Shown here: piece after piece, positions 9,184 to 16,755 of the stretch
Numbering within the stretch: position 1 is the first letter of the stretch
Layout of the letters: each line of letters begins with the position of its first letter
NCBI RefSeq assembly: GCF_900112365.1
Contig: NZ_FOLQ01000016.1
Span: 62,001 to 126,000 of the forward strand
DNA: 64,000 bases
Source: Spirosoma endophyticum
GTDB lineage: Bacteria > Bacteroidota > Bacteroidia > Cytophagales > Spirosomataceae
Reading direction: 5' to 3'
The notes under the pieces: generated by a model
Database searches by the model: none
What the model was told of the DNA's origin: nothing
What the model saw: only the letters and a program-made list of their open reading frames with translations
Position numbers and translations under genes: made by a program

Positions 9184-10554
9184 CTACAATTTCTCCATCA
9201 AGCCCGTCATCATTTCCTTGAAATAATCACCGTTGTAGGGGCCAAACCAGTTCATGTCGCGGGTTTCGTAGGTCGTGCGGTTGTAATATTTGTCGGGGGT
9301 AACATAGCCGATATAGCCGCCGTCGAAACTGGTTACCATGAGATTAAATCCTTTTTTAGCGGCTGCGGGCTTGAGGTCGACGGCCAGTTCGCCCGAGAAA
9401 TCACAGGGTGTGCCAAGCAAAACGGTCTTGCCGATACGTAGTGCTTTCAAGTCCGAGGGATAATCGCCATAGATGGCGTAGAAAAGCCACGGCCGCACGC
9501 GCCAATTGCCAATTACTCGGGGGTTCGGTTCGCGCAGCCCTAGCGGTAACGTTAACATTTCCAGCGTACTGTCGGCCTGCATCTGGATTTTTGGCACTGT
9601 CCGTTCGATACGTAGCGCCAGGTCGCCCGCATAATTGCGGATTTCCTGCCAGTCGGTTTTGCCTCGTGCCTGTGGGCCGGTACTACCAACGGCACCCGCC
9701 AGAAATACCGCGAAATCGGCTGATTTCTTCTCTAAACGATCCACCAGTGAGCCAGGATAATCCCGGCTGAGGTAGGCGTCCATATCATCCTCAAAAAGGG
9801 TAGCATGGCCTGAAAATGAGCATAGTAGTGCTGATTCGCCTGCTAATCCGGGCCGGGAAATCTTCCTGAGTTTCAGCAGTTTGATATTTCCCTCTAGTGG
9901 CCCTGTTGGCCCTGAGAAACCAATGCGATTGTAAATATGATCGCTGGCGTCGGTTTGGCCGTAACCCACCTGAACGGGAGCCATATTAGTCTGGGCATCG
10001 CGAAGAGCATTCAATACCCCGTTGGTGATACGTGTCACAATGTCGGCTTTATAGCCACCGGCAATCAACTGCCCCACCAGCCCCGGTGCCCAGGCACCAA
10101 CGCTGTTGTGCGAGTGAATAGCGCCCATATACACGTTCTCCCAGCGAAGGCCAACTTCGGGTAAGCGCTTTTTGAGTTCTTCGGCTACGGTTGGGGGCGT
10201 AATGAGCAAATCCAGACCCACTACGGCAACCTTCGTGCCGCCATTGTCGAGGACGATGGCCCGCGCGTAGATCGAGTCGCTCACAATGTGCCAGTGCTTA
10301 CCACGCCGGGCACCGTAGCCGCCCGTGGCTGTCGTGTAGGGAGGGGTTATGTTCACTTTCGCCCAGCCTGCCTTAATGGGCGCTTTGGCCAATGGAGGAG
10401 TAGGAAGTTGAGCCAGCCGCTGTTTCGTTTGTGTATAGTAAGGCATTTGCTGGTACGGTGTCTCATCGACTGGAGCCAGACTAACGGCCAGAAACAGAAG
10501 GATAAAGACAACCAGTCCCAGCAGGACTTTCAGGAAAATACGGAGGAATTTCAT
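9184..10554 (-). CDS. Neutral/alkaline ceramidase-like protein
   Basis: A 456-residue membrane-anchored or exported protein. The ATG at 10554 begins a strong hydrophobic segment (MKFLRIFLKVLLGLVVFILLF); an upstream in-frame start at 10623 would place 23 polar residues in front of it and is less likely. Residues 60-330 resemble the N-terminal catalytic domain of neutral ceramidase: GWAKVNITPP, TGGYGARRG, and the zinc-ligand segment YMGAIHSHNSVGAWAPG, with a later FSGHATLF. It is shorter than full-length ceramidases (about 650-700) and lacks their C-terminal immunoglobulin-like domain. It may hydrolyse sphingolipid or another amide-linked lipid; sphingolipids do occur in this phylum. It is 166 bases upstream of the GH9 gene, reading the same way. 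Confidence 0.8.
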   Translation of the reverse strand: MKFLRIFLKVLLGLVVFILLFLAVSLAPVDETPYQQMPYYTQTKQRLAQLPTPPLAKAPIKAGWAKVNITPPYTTATGGYGARRGKHWHIVSDSIYARAIVLDNGGTKVAVVGLDLLITPPTVAEELKKRLPEVGLRWENVYMGAIHSHNSVGAWAPGLVGQLIAGGYKADIVTRITNGVLNALRDAQTNMAPVQVGYGQTDASDHIYNRIGFSGPTGPLEGNIKLLKLRKISRPGLAGESALLCSFSGHATLFEDDMDAYLSRDYPGSLVDRLEKKSADFAVFLAGAVGSTGPQARGKTDWQEIRNYAGDLALRIERTVPKIQMQADSTLEMLTLPLGLREPNPRVIGNWRVRPWLFYAIYGDYPSDLKALRIGKTVLLGTPCDFSGELAVDLKPAAAKKGFNLMVTSFDGGYIGYVTPDKYYNRTTYETRDMNWFGPYNGDYFKEMMTGLMEKL

Positions 10555-11076
10555 AACAGCTTGACGCGGGCGAATTTTAGGCGCAAGCAACGAAAAAACC
10601 ACCGGATCAGGAAGAGAGACCACAATATAAGTGGCCTTTTGTCGCGGGTATTTGCCTGCGCCAGACTACAAAAAAAGGCACCGGAGAAAATCTCCGATGC
10701 CTTCCATCACCCTTCCGGTTTCCCGGCCTCCCTATTGTATTTTTCTATATAAGAAATGGCGTCTTATCAATCGACACCAGTTCGTTTAGTAATGTCTCAT
10801 TACATGCTGTCCGGCTTTCCCATTACCTCTTCATAATGCAGAAATAAAACCCGGCTAAATGCCTGGCATTTTGCAGGCTATTTGATCTACTTACGCTGTA
10901 AATAGAAAATTAGATTCATTTTCTATAATAAAATGTGTATCAGCTTTTCAGGGCTGTGGCTATCATCAGGCGCAGGGTAGGTCATGCGACTCCGGAGACG
11001 GTGAAAACAGGTCGCTATTGTAGCGAACAAATGGGGCTAAACGACGTTGAAGGTCATGACACTCAACGATACTATT
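10555..11076. other. Intergenic region before DUF4126
   Basis: About 520 bases between divergent genes with no protein I can support. It holds the leftward terminator-like hairpin at 10670-10703 and an AT-rich stretch near 10860-10935. A 73-codon rightward frame from 10935 runs into the DUF4126 gene in another frame; its composition does not look like a protein and I left it out. Confidence 0.5.
10670..10703 (-). terminator. Intrinsic terminator with no gene in front of it
   Basis: Read on the minus strand, a 13-base stem with one mismatch (10691-10703 with 10675-10687) and a 3-base loop is followed by a run of seven T (10676-10670). This is a good intrinsic terminator, yet the nearest minus-strand gene starts downstream of it at 10554. 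It would end a short transcript beginning somewhere between about 10930 and 10740, or act as an attenuator ahead of the ceramidase-like gene. Confidence 0.6.
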
Positions 11077-11571
11077 ATGATTCGAACATACCTAAAAGCT
11101 TTCCAGATTGGTGTTATTGCTGGCATGCGTACCATGACAGCCCCTGCTTTGGTTAGCTATAAATTGTCGCGGACAACCCCTAATCCGTTACCCGATTCAA
11201 AACTTCATTTTTTGACCTCACCCAAGGCGACAAACGTATTAGCGGTTATGGCGGCCGGTGAATTAGTCGGTGATAAGCTTCCTCAGGCGGGTGATCGCAT
11301 TGGATTTCCCCAGATACTGGGCCGAATTGGGGCTGGCGCTGTGTGTGGCGCTGCGATAGTCGAAGCCGATGAAAAGCCAACGGCCTACGGAGCGGTTTTA
11401 GGGGCGTTGGGAGCCACGGCCGGTTCCTTTGCTTTTTTCTACCTGCGCCAATGGTTAACCCATGAAAAAGATCTTCCCGATCCAGTGGTCGCTCTGGCCG
11501 AAGATGCGCTGGCAATCGGCGCGGGTTTGCTGATTGTAAATGATGGCGAGTTTTGGGAAATAGCATCTTAG
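11077..11571 (+). CDS. DUF4126 family membrane protein
   Basis: A 164-residue, largely hydrophobic protein with about four membrane segments. The N-terminal pattern (a short first helix, then GVIAGMRTMTAPALVSY) is the hallmark of DUF4126, whose members carry a Gly-Met/Leu-Arg motif in the first helix. Later helices are LGRIGAGAVCGAAIV, AVLGALGATAGSFAFFYLR and AEDALAIGAGLLIV. The charged stretch HEKDLPDPVVALAED before the last helix is also typical. I chose the ATG at 11077 because it precedes the conserved helix directly; a TTG at 11047 or an ATG at 11056 would add 7-10 residues. Function is unknown. It ends just before a strong hairpin. Confidence 0.75.
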   Translation: MIRTYLKAFQIGVIAGMRTMTAPALVSYKLSRTTPNPLPDSKLHFLTSPKATNVLAVMAAGELVGDKLPQAGDRIGFPQILGRIGAGAVCGAAIVEADEKPTAYGAVLGALGATAGSFAFFYLRQWLTHEKDLPDPVVALAEDALAIGAGLLIVNDGEFWEIAS

Positions 11572-11597
11572 CCGATTTAAAAAAATCAGCAGTATCA

Positions 11598-11627
11598 GAA
11601 AAGGCGCACTACAAGGTGCGCCTTTTC
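11598..11627. terminator. Terminator after DUF4126
   Basis: A perfect 11-base stem, GAAAAGGCGCA (11598-11608) and TGCGCCTTTTC (11617-11627), with an 8-base loop. The 3' arm ends in a short T-run, and the A-rich 5' side would serve the opposite strand as well. Confidence 0.75.
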
Positions 11628-11660
11628 TGGTTAAACCGCCCGGAAATCTCCTCATACTGT

Positions 11661-11668
11661 TATCTTTG
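11661..11668 (+). promoter_or_regulatory. Candidate -7 element upstream of thrA
   Basis: TATCTTTG matches the TAnnTTTG consensus, 114 bases before the thrA start and just after the terminator. No good TTG -33 element lies at the expected distance, so this is only a candidate. Confidence 0.4.
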
Positions 11669-11742
11669 CCTTCCCAAAACTACCCTCATCAACCGCTTCA
11701 ACAAGTTGCAAAGAGTGATTGATTCGAATTGGCCGTACGCCC

Positions 11743-11774
11743 ATTCGCTCATTCACTTATTCACTCATTCGCTC
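11743..11774 (+). repeat. Four tandem 8-bp repeats before the thrA start codon
   Basis: ATTCGCTC, ATTCACTT, ATTCACTC and ATTCGCTC stand head to tail with no spacer, so the consensus is ATTCRCTY. The last copy ends 7 bases before the ATG, in the position a ribosome-binding site would occupy. The tract contains no purine-rich Shine-Dalgarno sequence. Confidence 0.85.
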
Positions 11775-11781
11775 ACTACCA

Positions 11782-14238
11782 ATGCAGGTTCTTAAATTTG
11801 GCGGCACCTCGGTCGGGTCCGTAGAAAGTATAAAGAAGGTTCTTCAAATCATTGAAAATCATCGCTCAAACGGTGATCAGATAGCGGTTGTCTTTTCGGC
11901 GATGGGTGGTGTCACGAACCAGCTTATTGAAATCGGCCGCATGGCCATTACCGGCGAAACCGACTATATGGAACTGGTTCGGCGGATTGAAGATCGCCAT
12001 TTCAACGTAGTGAAAGCCCTGATTCCCATCAAGGAACAGAGCAAGGTTTTTGCCCACGTCCGCGGCATTATCAATGAACTGGAAGATTTACTACGAGGGG
12101 TGTCGCTCATTCGTGAACTGACGCTACGTACCCACGACCTGATTACCAGCTTTGGCGAACGGTTATCCACAACGGTCATCACCGAATGTGCAAAAAGTCG
12201 CGGTATTCCAGCTCAGTTTTGTGATGCACGTACCCTCATTAAAACGGATGCGCAGTTCGGTCAGGCCGAAGTAAATTATACCCTGACAAATCAACTGATT
12301 CAGGACTATTTTTTAAAATCGACTGATCTACAGATGATTACGGGCTTTATTGGTTCGACGGAGAAAAACGAAACGACAACGCTCGGCCGGGGTGGTTCGG
12401 ACTACACGGCTTCGATTGTTGGGGCTGCCTTGAATGCGGAACGTATCGACATCTGGACTGACGTAGATGGCATGATGACTGCCGATCCGCGCAAGGTGCC
12501 CAATGCGTTCAATATTCCGACCATTACGTATGCCGAAGCAATGGAATTGAGCCACTTTGGCGCCAAAGTGATTTATCCACCGAGCCTGCAACCTGCTTTC
12601 GCCCGGAACATTCCGTTTCGCGTACTAAATACGTTCAATCCCACCCATGAAGGCACCGTCGTTAGTCGCACTGCCGAACGGCGTCAATACACGATAACGG
12701 GTATTTCGAGCATCGACGACATCGCCCTTGTGAACGTGCAGGGATCGGGTATGATTGGCGTGGCGGGCGTATCGGCCAAATTGTTTGGCGTGCTGGCGGC
12801 TCACAAAATCAGCGTCATTCTGATTTCACAGGCCTCGTCGGAGCACTCGATCTGCTTTGCCATTGACCCGCGTGGAGCCGAGAATGTGAAGGCTATTCTG
12901 GATGCTGAATTTGCTACCGAAATTGCGCACGGTCATATCGATAATATTGCCATCGAGCGCGATCTGTCGGTCATTGCTACCGTGGGGGAGGGCATGAAGA
13001 AAAGCTCTGGTATTGCCGGAAAACTGTTTTCGGTACTAGGCAAAAACGGGGTCAATATTGTGGCCGTAGCACAGGGATCGTCGGAGATCAATATATCGGT
13101 GGTTATCAACAAAAATAACCTATCAAAAGCTCTTAACTCGCTGCACAACATCTTCTTCCAGTCCGAAGCGCGGGTTTTGAACCTGTATCTGGTGGGCACG
13201 GGATTGATTGGTAAAACATTGCTGAAGCAGATTTTTGACCAGTCGGAATACCTACGCTCGGAGAAGCTGCTGAAAGTGTGTGTCGTGGGCATGACGAATA
13301 CCAAGAAGATGGTGCTCGACCCGAAAGGCATCTCGCTGGACGACTGGCGAGAGCGTTTATTGGCTGAGGGTGTCACGACGTCATTACCGGCTTTTGTCGA
13401 GAAAATCAAGGATTATAACCTGCCGAACTCGGTATTCATCGACTGCACGTCGGATAAAGACATTGTGCAGTTTTACGAATCGCTGCTGGATGCGAATATC
13501 TCGGTCGTAACCCCTAACAAAGTGGCTAACTCCGGGCCGTATGCCGAATACCGAAGGCTGCAACGTACCGCGCTGAACCGGGGTGTCAAGTTCCTGTATG
13601 AGACTAATGTAGGGGCGGGTTTACCCATTATCAACACGGTGCAGGGCCTAATGACTTCCGGTGACCGCTTTCTGAAAATCGAAGCGATTTTGTCCGGTAC
13701 GTTGTCGTTCATTTTCAATACGTTCCGACCGGGCACATCCTTCGCTGACGTAGTGCGCGAAGCCAAAGAGAAAGGATACACTGAACCTGATCCCCGCGAT
13801 GATTTGAGTGGGCTGGACGTAGCCCGAAAAATTCTGATTCTGGCGCGCGAAGCCGGTTTTCCATTGGAACCCGAAGACGTAACGATCACGAATTTGTTGC
13901 CACAATCGTGTCTGGATGCGCCAACGATTCCCGCGTTTTTCGAGGAGCTGGAACGTAACAATGCCTATTTCGAAAACCTGCTTGCGGAAGCGCACGAGCG
14001 TGGCGAAAAACTACGGTTTGTGGCCAGTTTCGAGAACAACAAAGCAACGATCGGCTTGCGGCCCGTGGATGCTGACCATCCCTTCTATCAACTAACCGGC
14101 GCCGACAACATCGTTTCGTTCACGACGGAGCGTTATAAAGACCGTCCGCTGGTTATCAAAGGGCCGGGCGCTGGCGCTGAAGTCACAGCCTCGGGCGTAT
14201 TCGCCGACGTAGTAAGTATCGGGAGTTATTTGGCGTAG
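11782..14238 (+). CDS. thrA: Bifunctional aspartokinase / homoserine dehydrogenase
   Basis: An 818-residue fusion catalysing the first and third steps of the aspartate pathway to threonine and methionine; E. coli ThrA has 820 residues. The ATG at 11782 begins the canonical MQVLKFGGTSVGS lysine/ATP segment of aspartokinase; upstream in-frame codons run through the 8-bp repeats and are not coding. The kinase domain fills about 1-290 (FIGSTEKNETTTLGRGGSDY near 215). Two ACT regulatory domains follow to about 460, suggesting feedback control by threonine. The homoserine dehydrogenase half begins at NLYLVGTGLIGKTLL, with TNVGAGLPI and SGTLSFIFN in the catalytic domain. No thrB or thrC lies next to it here, unlike the usual thrABC order. 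No attenuator peptide is visible upstream. Confidence 0.95.
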   Translation: MQVLKFGGTSVGSVESIKKVLQIIENHRSNGDQIAVVFSAMGGVTNQLIEIGRMAITGETDYMELVRRIEDRHFNVVKALIPIKEQSKVFAHVRGIINELEDLLRGVSLIRELTLRTHDLITSFGERLSTTVITECAKSRGIPAQFCDARTLIKTDAQFGQAEVNYTLTNQLIQDYFLKSTDLQMITGFIGSTEKNETTTLGRGGSDYTASIVGAALNAERIDIWTDVDGMMTADPRKVPNAFNIPTITYAEAMELSHFGAKVIYPPSLQPAFARNIPFRVLNTFNPTHEGTVVSRTAERRQYTITGISSIDDIALVNVQGSGMIGVAGVSAKLFGVLAAHKISVILISQASSEHSICFAIDPRGAENVKAILDAEFATEIAHGHIDNIAIERDLSVIATVGEGMKKSSGIAGKLFSVLGKNGVNIVAVAQGSSEINISVVINKNNLSKALNSLHNIFFQSEARVLNLYLVGTGLIGKTLLKQIFDQSEYLRSEKLLKVCVVGMTNTKKMVLDPKGISLDDWRERLLAEGVTTSLPAFVEKIKDYNLPNSVFIDCTSDKDIVQFYESLLDANISVVTPNKVANSGPYAEYRRLQRTALNRGVKFLYETNVGAGLPIINTVQGLMTSGDRFLKIEAILSGTLSFIFNTFRPGTSFADVVREAKEKGYTEPDPRDDLSGLDVARKILILAREAGFPLEPEDVTITNLLPQSCLDAPTIPAFFEELERNNAYFENLLAEAHERGEKLRFVASFENNKATIGLRPVDADHPFYQLTGADNIVSFTTERYKDRPLVIKGPGAGAEVTASGVFADVVSIGSYLA

Positions 14239-14265
14239 GTATCAGCTAAGAACCAACCCTAGTTT

Positions 14266-14940
14266 ATGTCTGTTAACGAAGAAACAGGATTTGCATCAGA
14301 TGGACGAGAACGTTACATACCTCAACGAGTACCACCGGCAGCAGAGCAAAAAAATGATCAGGAAAGTCTCCGAGCAGCCCTTGATGTCATTGCAGGAGTG
14401 CATCGAGCAAGCAAAGCGGCTCAAGGAGCAGCCCCTCAAAACCGAGCCGAAAAAACAGTTTTAGATCGTGCTTTACGGGTAGGAGAAGAAAAGCTACTCC
14501 GAAAATGGGCGATTGCGAATGCGAAAATGCTGCCCGATGAGCCATTCACCGATGCGTGGCAAGCTCAGGGTGGCGAAGGTGGAGCAGAGCATCAGGTTTA
14601 TGTTCAACTGGGTGTTTATTATAAACGTAATAATCTGAACTACTACGGAACTTGGCTTAGTTATCTGCACAATCTTCTACTTCATAATTGGCTCTTTCCT
14701 GAGACAGGCTACACATTCCTGGGGCTAATGGAAGTTGATGGTTATCTGCAATCTGTCGTGAGTCAAAAGGCGTTACGTGGAATAAGAGGTGCTACACCTA
14801 ATGAAGTAGCAGCCTATATGCTTCCGCTTGATTTTGTATCTCTTCAAAACAGCGACTATATCAACATAAATTTTGGGATTATTGTCGGTGATTTACACCA
14901 TCGTAATGTGTTAGTGAGAGAGAGGATGGAGAATTATTAG
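14266..14940 (+). pseudogene. Polyvalent-protein-type kinase, apparently frameshifted
   Basis: This 224-codon frame from an ATG at 14266 matches the kinase-like domain found in polyvalent proteins of mobile elements: GGAEHQVYVQLGVYYKRNN with the nucleotide lysine near 120, LHNWLFPETGY, and the catalytic-loop equivalent GDLHHRNVLV with Asp209 and Asn214. It then ends abruptly as RERMENY. In the next frame, from 14925 to a TAA at 14967-14969, the expected continuation appears (DGELLVFDPVIYLQ), carrying the metal-binding Asp. The break is at a GAGAGAGAG tract (14916-14924), where losing 2 bases would restore the frame. The first 60 or so codons overlap a different open frame and may not be translated as shown, so the true start is unsure. 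The region is more AT-rich than its neighbours, which suggests transfer. Confidence 0.65.
14300..14464 (+). CDS. Possible 54-residue protein overlapping the kinase start
   Basis: An ATG at 14300 opens a 54-codon frame ending at TAG 14462-14464, overlapping the 5' part of the kinase frame in another register. The product begins MDENVTYLNEYHRQQSKKM and is rich in Glu, Gln, Lys and Leu with a likely helical middle (LQECIEQAKRLKEQ). It looks more protein-like than the overlapping kinase N-terminus, which is Ala/Arg/Gln-rich without pattern. It could be a small gene translationally coupled to the kinase, or the displaced N-terminus of it. I know of no named family. Confidence 0.4.
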   Translation: MDENVTYLNEYHRQQSKKMIRKVSEQPLMSLQECIEQAKRLKEQPLKTEPKKQF

Positions 14941-15054
14941 TTTTCGATCCGGTTATCTATTTACAGTAATCTATAAATACAGGAGAGAAGATAGTTAACA
15001 GCTTTAAAACGCTGAAAAGTTCGTAAATTCGTAAACGATAAATTTCCTTTTCCT

Positions 15055-16659
15055 GTGCTAACTGATACCCCTCAACAACCTCTGATTGAACGTATTCGAG
15101 ACATCGATCACCCCGAAGCGATTCGGCGTTTCTTTGGGTTGTTGAAGGAGTTAATTGATATTGTTAATCTGCCCAACGGTGACGCCCGGCTGGCATTTAC
15201 GGTACGTCAGGAGAAAACGTCCATCATTGCAAACATTAATTTCTTTCAGGCGCTACGTATTCAGAAGCCACGTCGCGGTGAAGTCGAATATCACCTGACC
15301 ATCAAGAAATCCTGTTACGATCGGCTAAAAAACATTGAGGAGTGGGTTTTTGAACCGCTCACCGAAAAGTCAGATTATCTGGCCGTTATCATTGGTCAGT
15401 CGAGTGTTCATTTGCTAGCCAATCCCACGCTGCACACCTGTTGGGAAGACTGCCTGCTCGAACTTGTTGAGAGTAACAAACGAGGTCCACACTCAGCACG
15501 ACACAATGCTGATGTGTATCGGGCAGCCGAAGATGATGCTTTTCAGAGCGAAGTAATCAGACTGGCTGATGACCCAACGCTTGGGGACCGAATTCTTAAT
15601 GGATACAATGTCGAGGAGCCGGAAGGTGAATATACAACTGAACCGGAACTGCCGAATCAGCCTCATAATCTGATTTTATTCGGTCCGCCGGGAACTGGGA
15701 AAACGTTCGCCTTGCAACCCTATTTACGCGGGAAGAATGCCCGGCCTGGATTGGCCAGCCTGATTACATTTCATCCGTCCTATAGCTACGAAGAATTTGT
15801 GGAAGGCATTCGTCCGGAAGTGATGAACGGCCAGATTACGTACAAAATCAACAAAGGGATTTTTTACAAGGCTTGCCTATCTGCGATTCAGAAAGCAGGG
15901 TATGGCACATTGGCTGATTGCCTGCATGATAGCCCGGAAAATCGTAGTCAGAAATTAAAAAAAGCGCCCCCGCATTACCTGCTTATTGATGAGGTCAATC
16001 GGGCCAATGTTGCCAGCGTTTTTGGGGATTTGATTACGTTGCTTGAAACCGATAAGCGACTTGGGGCGGAGAACGAACTCTGGTTGACGTTGCCCTACTC
16101 ACGAGAGTCATTTGGAGTCCCGCTGAATCTGTTTGTTATCGCGACAATGAACACCACCGACCGATCTATTGCCCTGCTGGACATTGCACTACGTCGACGG
16201 TTTTCGTTCCGCGAGATGTTGCCTGATCCAACAATGTTGAGTACGATTGATGGCGTAGATTTGGCTCAGTTGCTGCGAACGATCAATGAACGTATCGAGT
16301 ACCTGCTCGATCGCGACCACCAGATCGGTCACGCCTATTTGACCAATATCGAAACGCACGCTGATCTTTGTACTGCCTTTCGTGACCGGATTATTCCGCT
16401 CTTGCAGGAGTATTTCTTTAACGAATGGCCTAAAATTCAGCTAGTTCTGGGAGACAATCCTGCCTGGGGCAAAGAACCTGACCATCGGCTGGTGTGGGTC
16501 AAAAAGAAATATACAGCTGGCGCTGCCAGTAAACTGTTCGGCGAAATGCCCGACTCAATCGATGAGGTCATCACCTACGAAATCAATCCGAATCTCCAGC
16601 AAGGTGAATTCGAACAGATTCCTGCTGAAGCGTTTATAAAGATTTATCAGAAGGTGTAA
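15055..16659 (+). CDS. McrB-like AAA+ GTPase without an McrC partner
   Basis: A 534-residue protein starting at GTG 15055. Residues 1 to about 200 are an N-terminal domain I cannot place; in McrB relatives this part recognises modified DNA. The AAA+ motor follows, with Walker A GPPGTGKT at 210-217, HPSYSYEEFVEGIRP at 240-254, Walker B LLIDEVNRAN at 309-318, the McrB signature MNTTDRS at 365-371, and the arginine-rich RRRFSF at 380-385. In the McrBC system the motor drives translocation and McrC carries the nuclease. Here the gene ends in a hairpin and the next gene is a metabolic dehydrogenase, so no McrC is adjacent. Together with the broken kinase upstream it makes a small accessory stretch after thrA. 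Confidence 0.85.
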   Translation: MLTDTPQQPLIERIRDIDHPEAIRRFFGLLKELIDIVNLPNGDARLAFTVRQEKTSIIANINFFQALRIQKPRRGEVEYHLTIKKSCYDRLKNIEEWVFEPLTEKSDYLAVIIGQSSVHLLANPTLHTCWEDCLLELVESNKRGPHSARHNADVYRAAEDDAFQSEVIRLADDPTLGDRILNGYNVEEPEGEYTTEPELPNQPHNLILFGPPGTGKTFALQPYLRGKNARPGLASLITFHPSYSYEEFVEGIRPEVMNGQITYKINKGIFYKACLSAIQKAGYGTLADCLHDSPENRSQKLKKAPPHYLLIDEVNRANVASVFGDLITLLETDKRLGAENELWLTLPYSRESFGVPLNLFVIATMNTTDRSIALLDIALRRRFSFREMLPDPTMLSTIDGVDLAQLLRTINERIEYLLDRDHQIGHAYLTNIETHADLCTAFRDRIIPLLQEYFFNEWPKIQLVLGDNPAWGKEPDHRLVWVKKKYTAGAASKLFGEMPDSIDEVITYEINPNLQQGEFEQIPAEAFIKIYQKV

Positions 16660-16740
16660 GTAGAGCGGGTGGAAACCCGCTTTTGGTATCAAAACATGCT
16701 GTCACAGCACTTAAAAGCGGGTACCCACGGCAACAGCCGC
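16660..16740. repeat. Palindromic GCGGGTGGAAA repeat, copy 1
   Basis: Right after the McrB-like gene comes AGCGGGT-GGAA-ACCCGCT (16664-16681) followed by TTT, which can act as a terminator. Bases 16660-16688 match 24 of 29 with 47891-47919, where the same sequence forms the first arm of a long perfect palindrome. A degenerate second arm (AAAAGCGGGT...CCCAC) is visible near 16713-16730, so this looks like a decayed copy of the same element. Confidence 0.65.
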
Positions 16741-16755
16741 CCGCCCGCATTACAT

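Noticed and set aside
10935-11156. 73-codon frame before DUF4126
   Set aside because: Starts at GTG, overlaps the conserved start of DUF4126 in another frame, and the product is rich in Tyr/Trp/Cys/His with no pattern.
11743-11774. Considered as a CRISPR or phage repeat
   Set aside because: Units are only 8 bp with no spacers, and no cas genes are present; treated as a simple tandem repeat instead.
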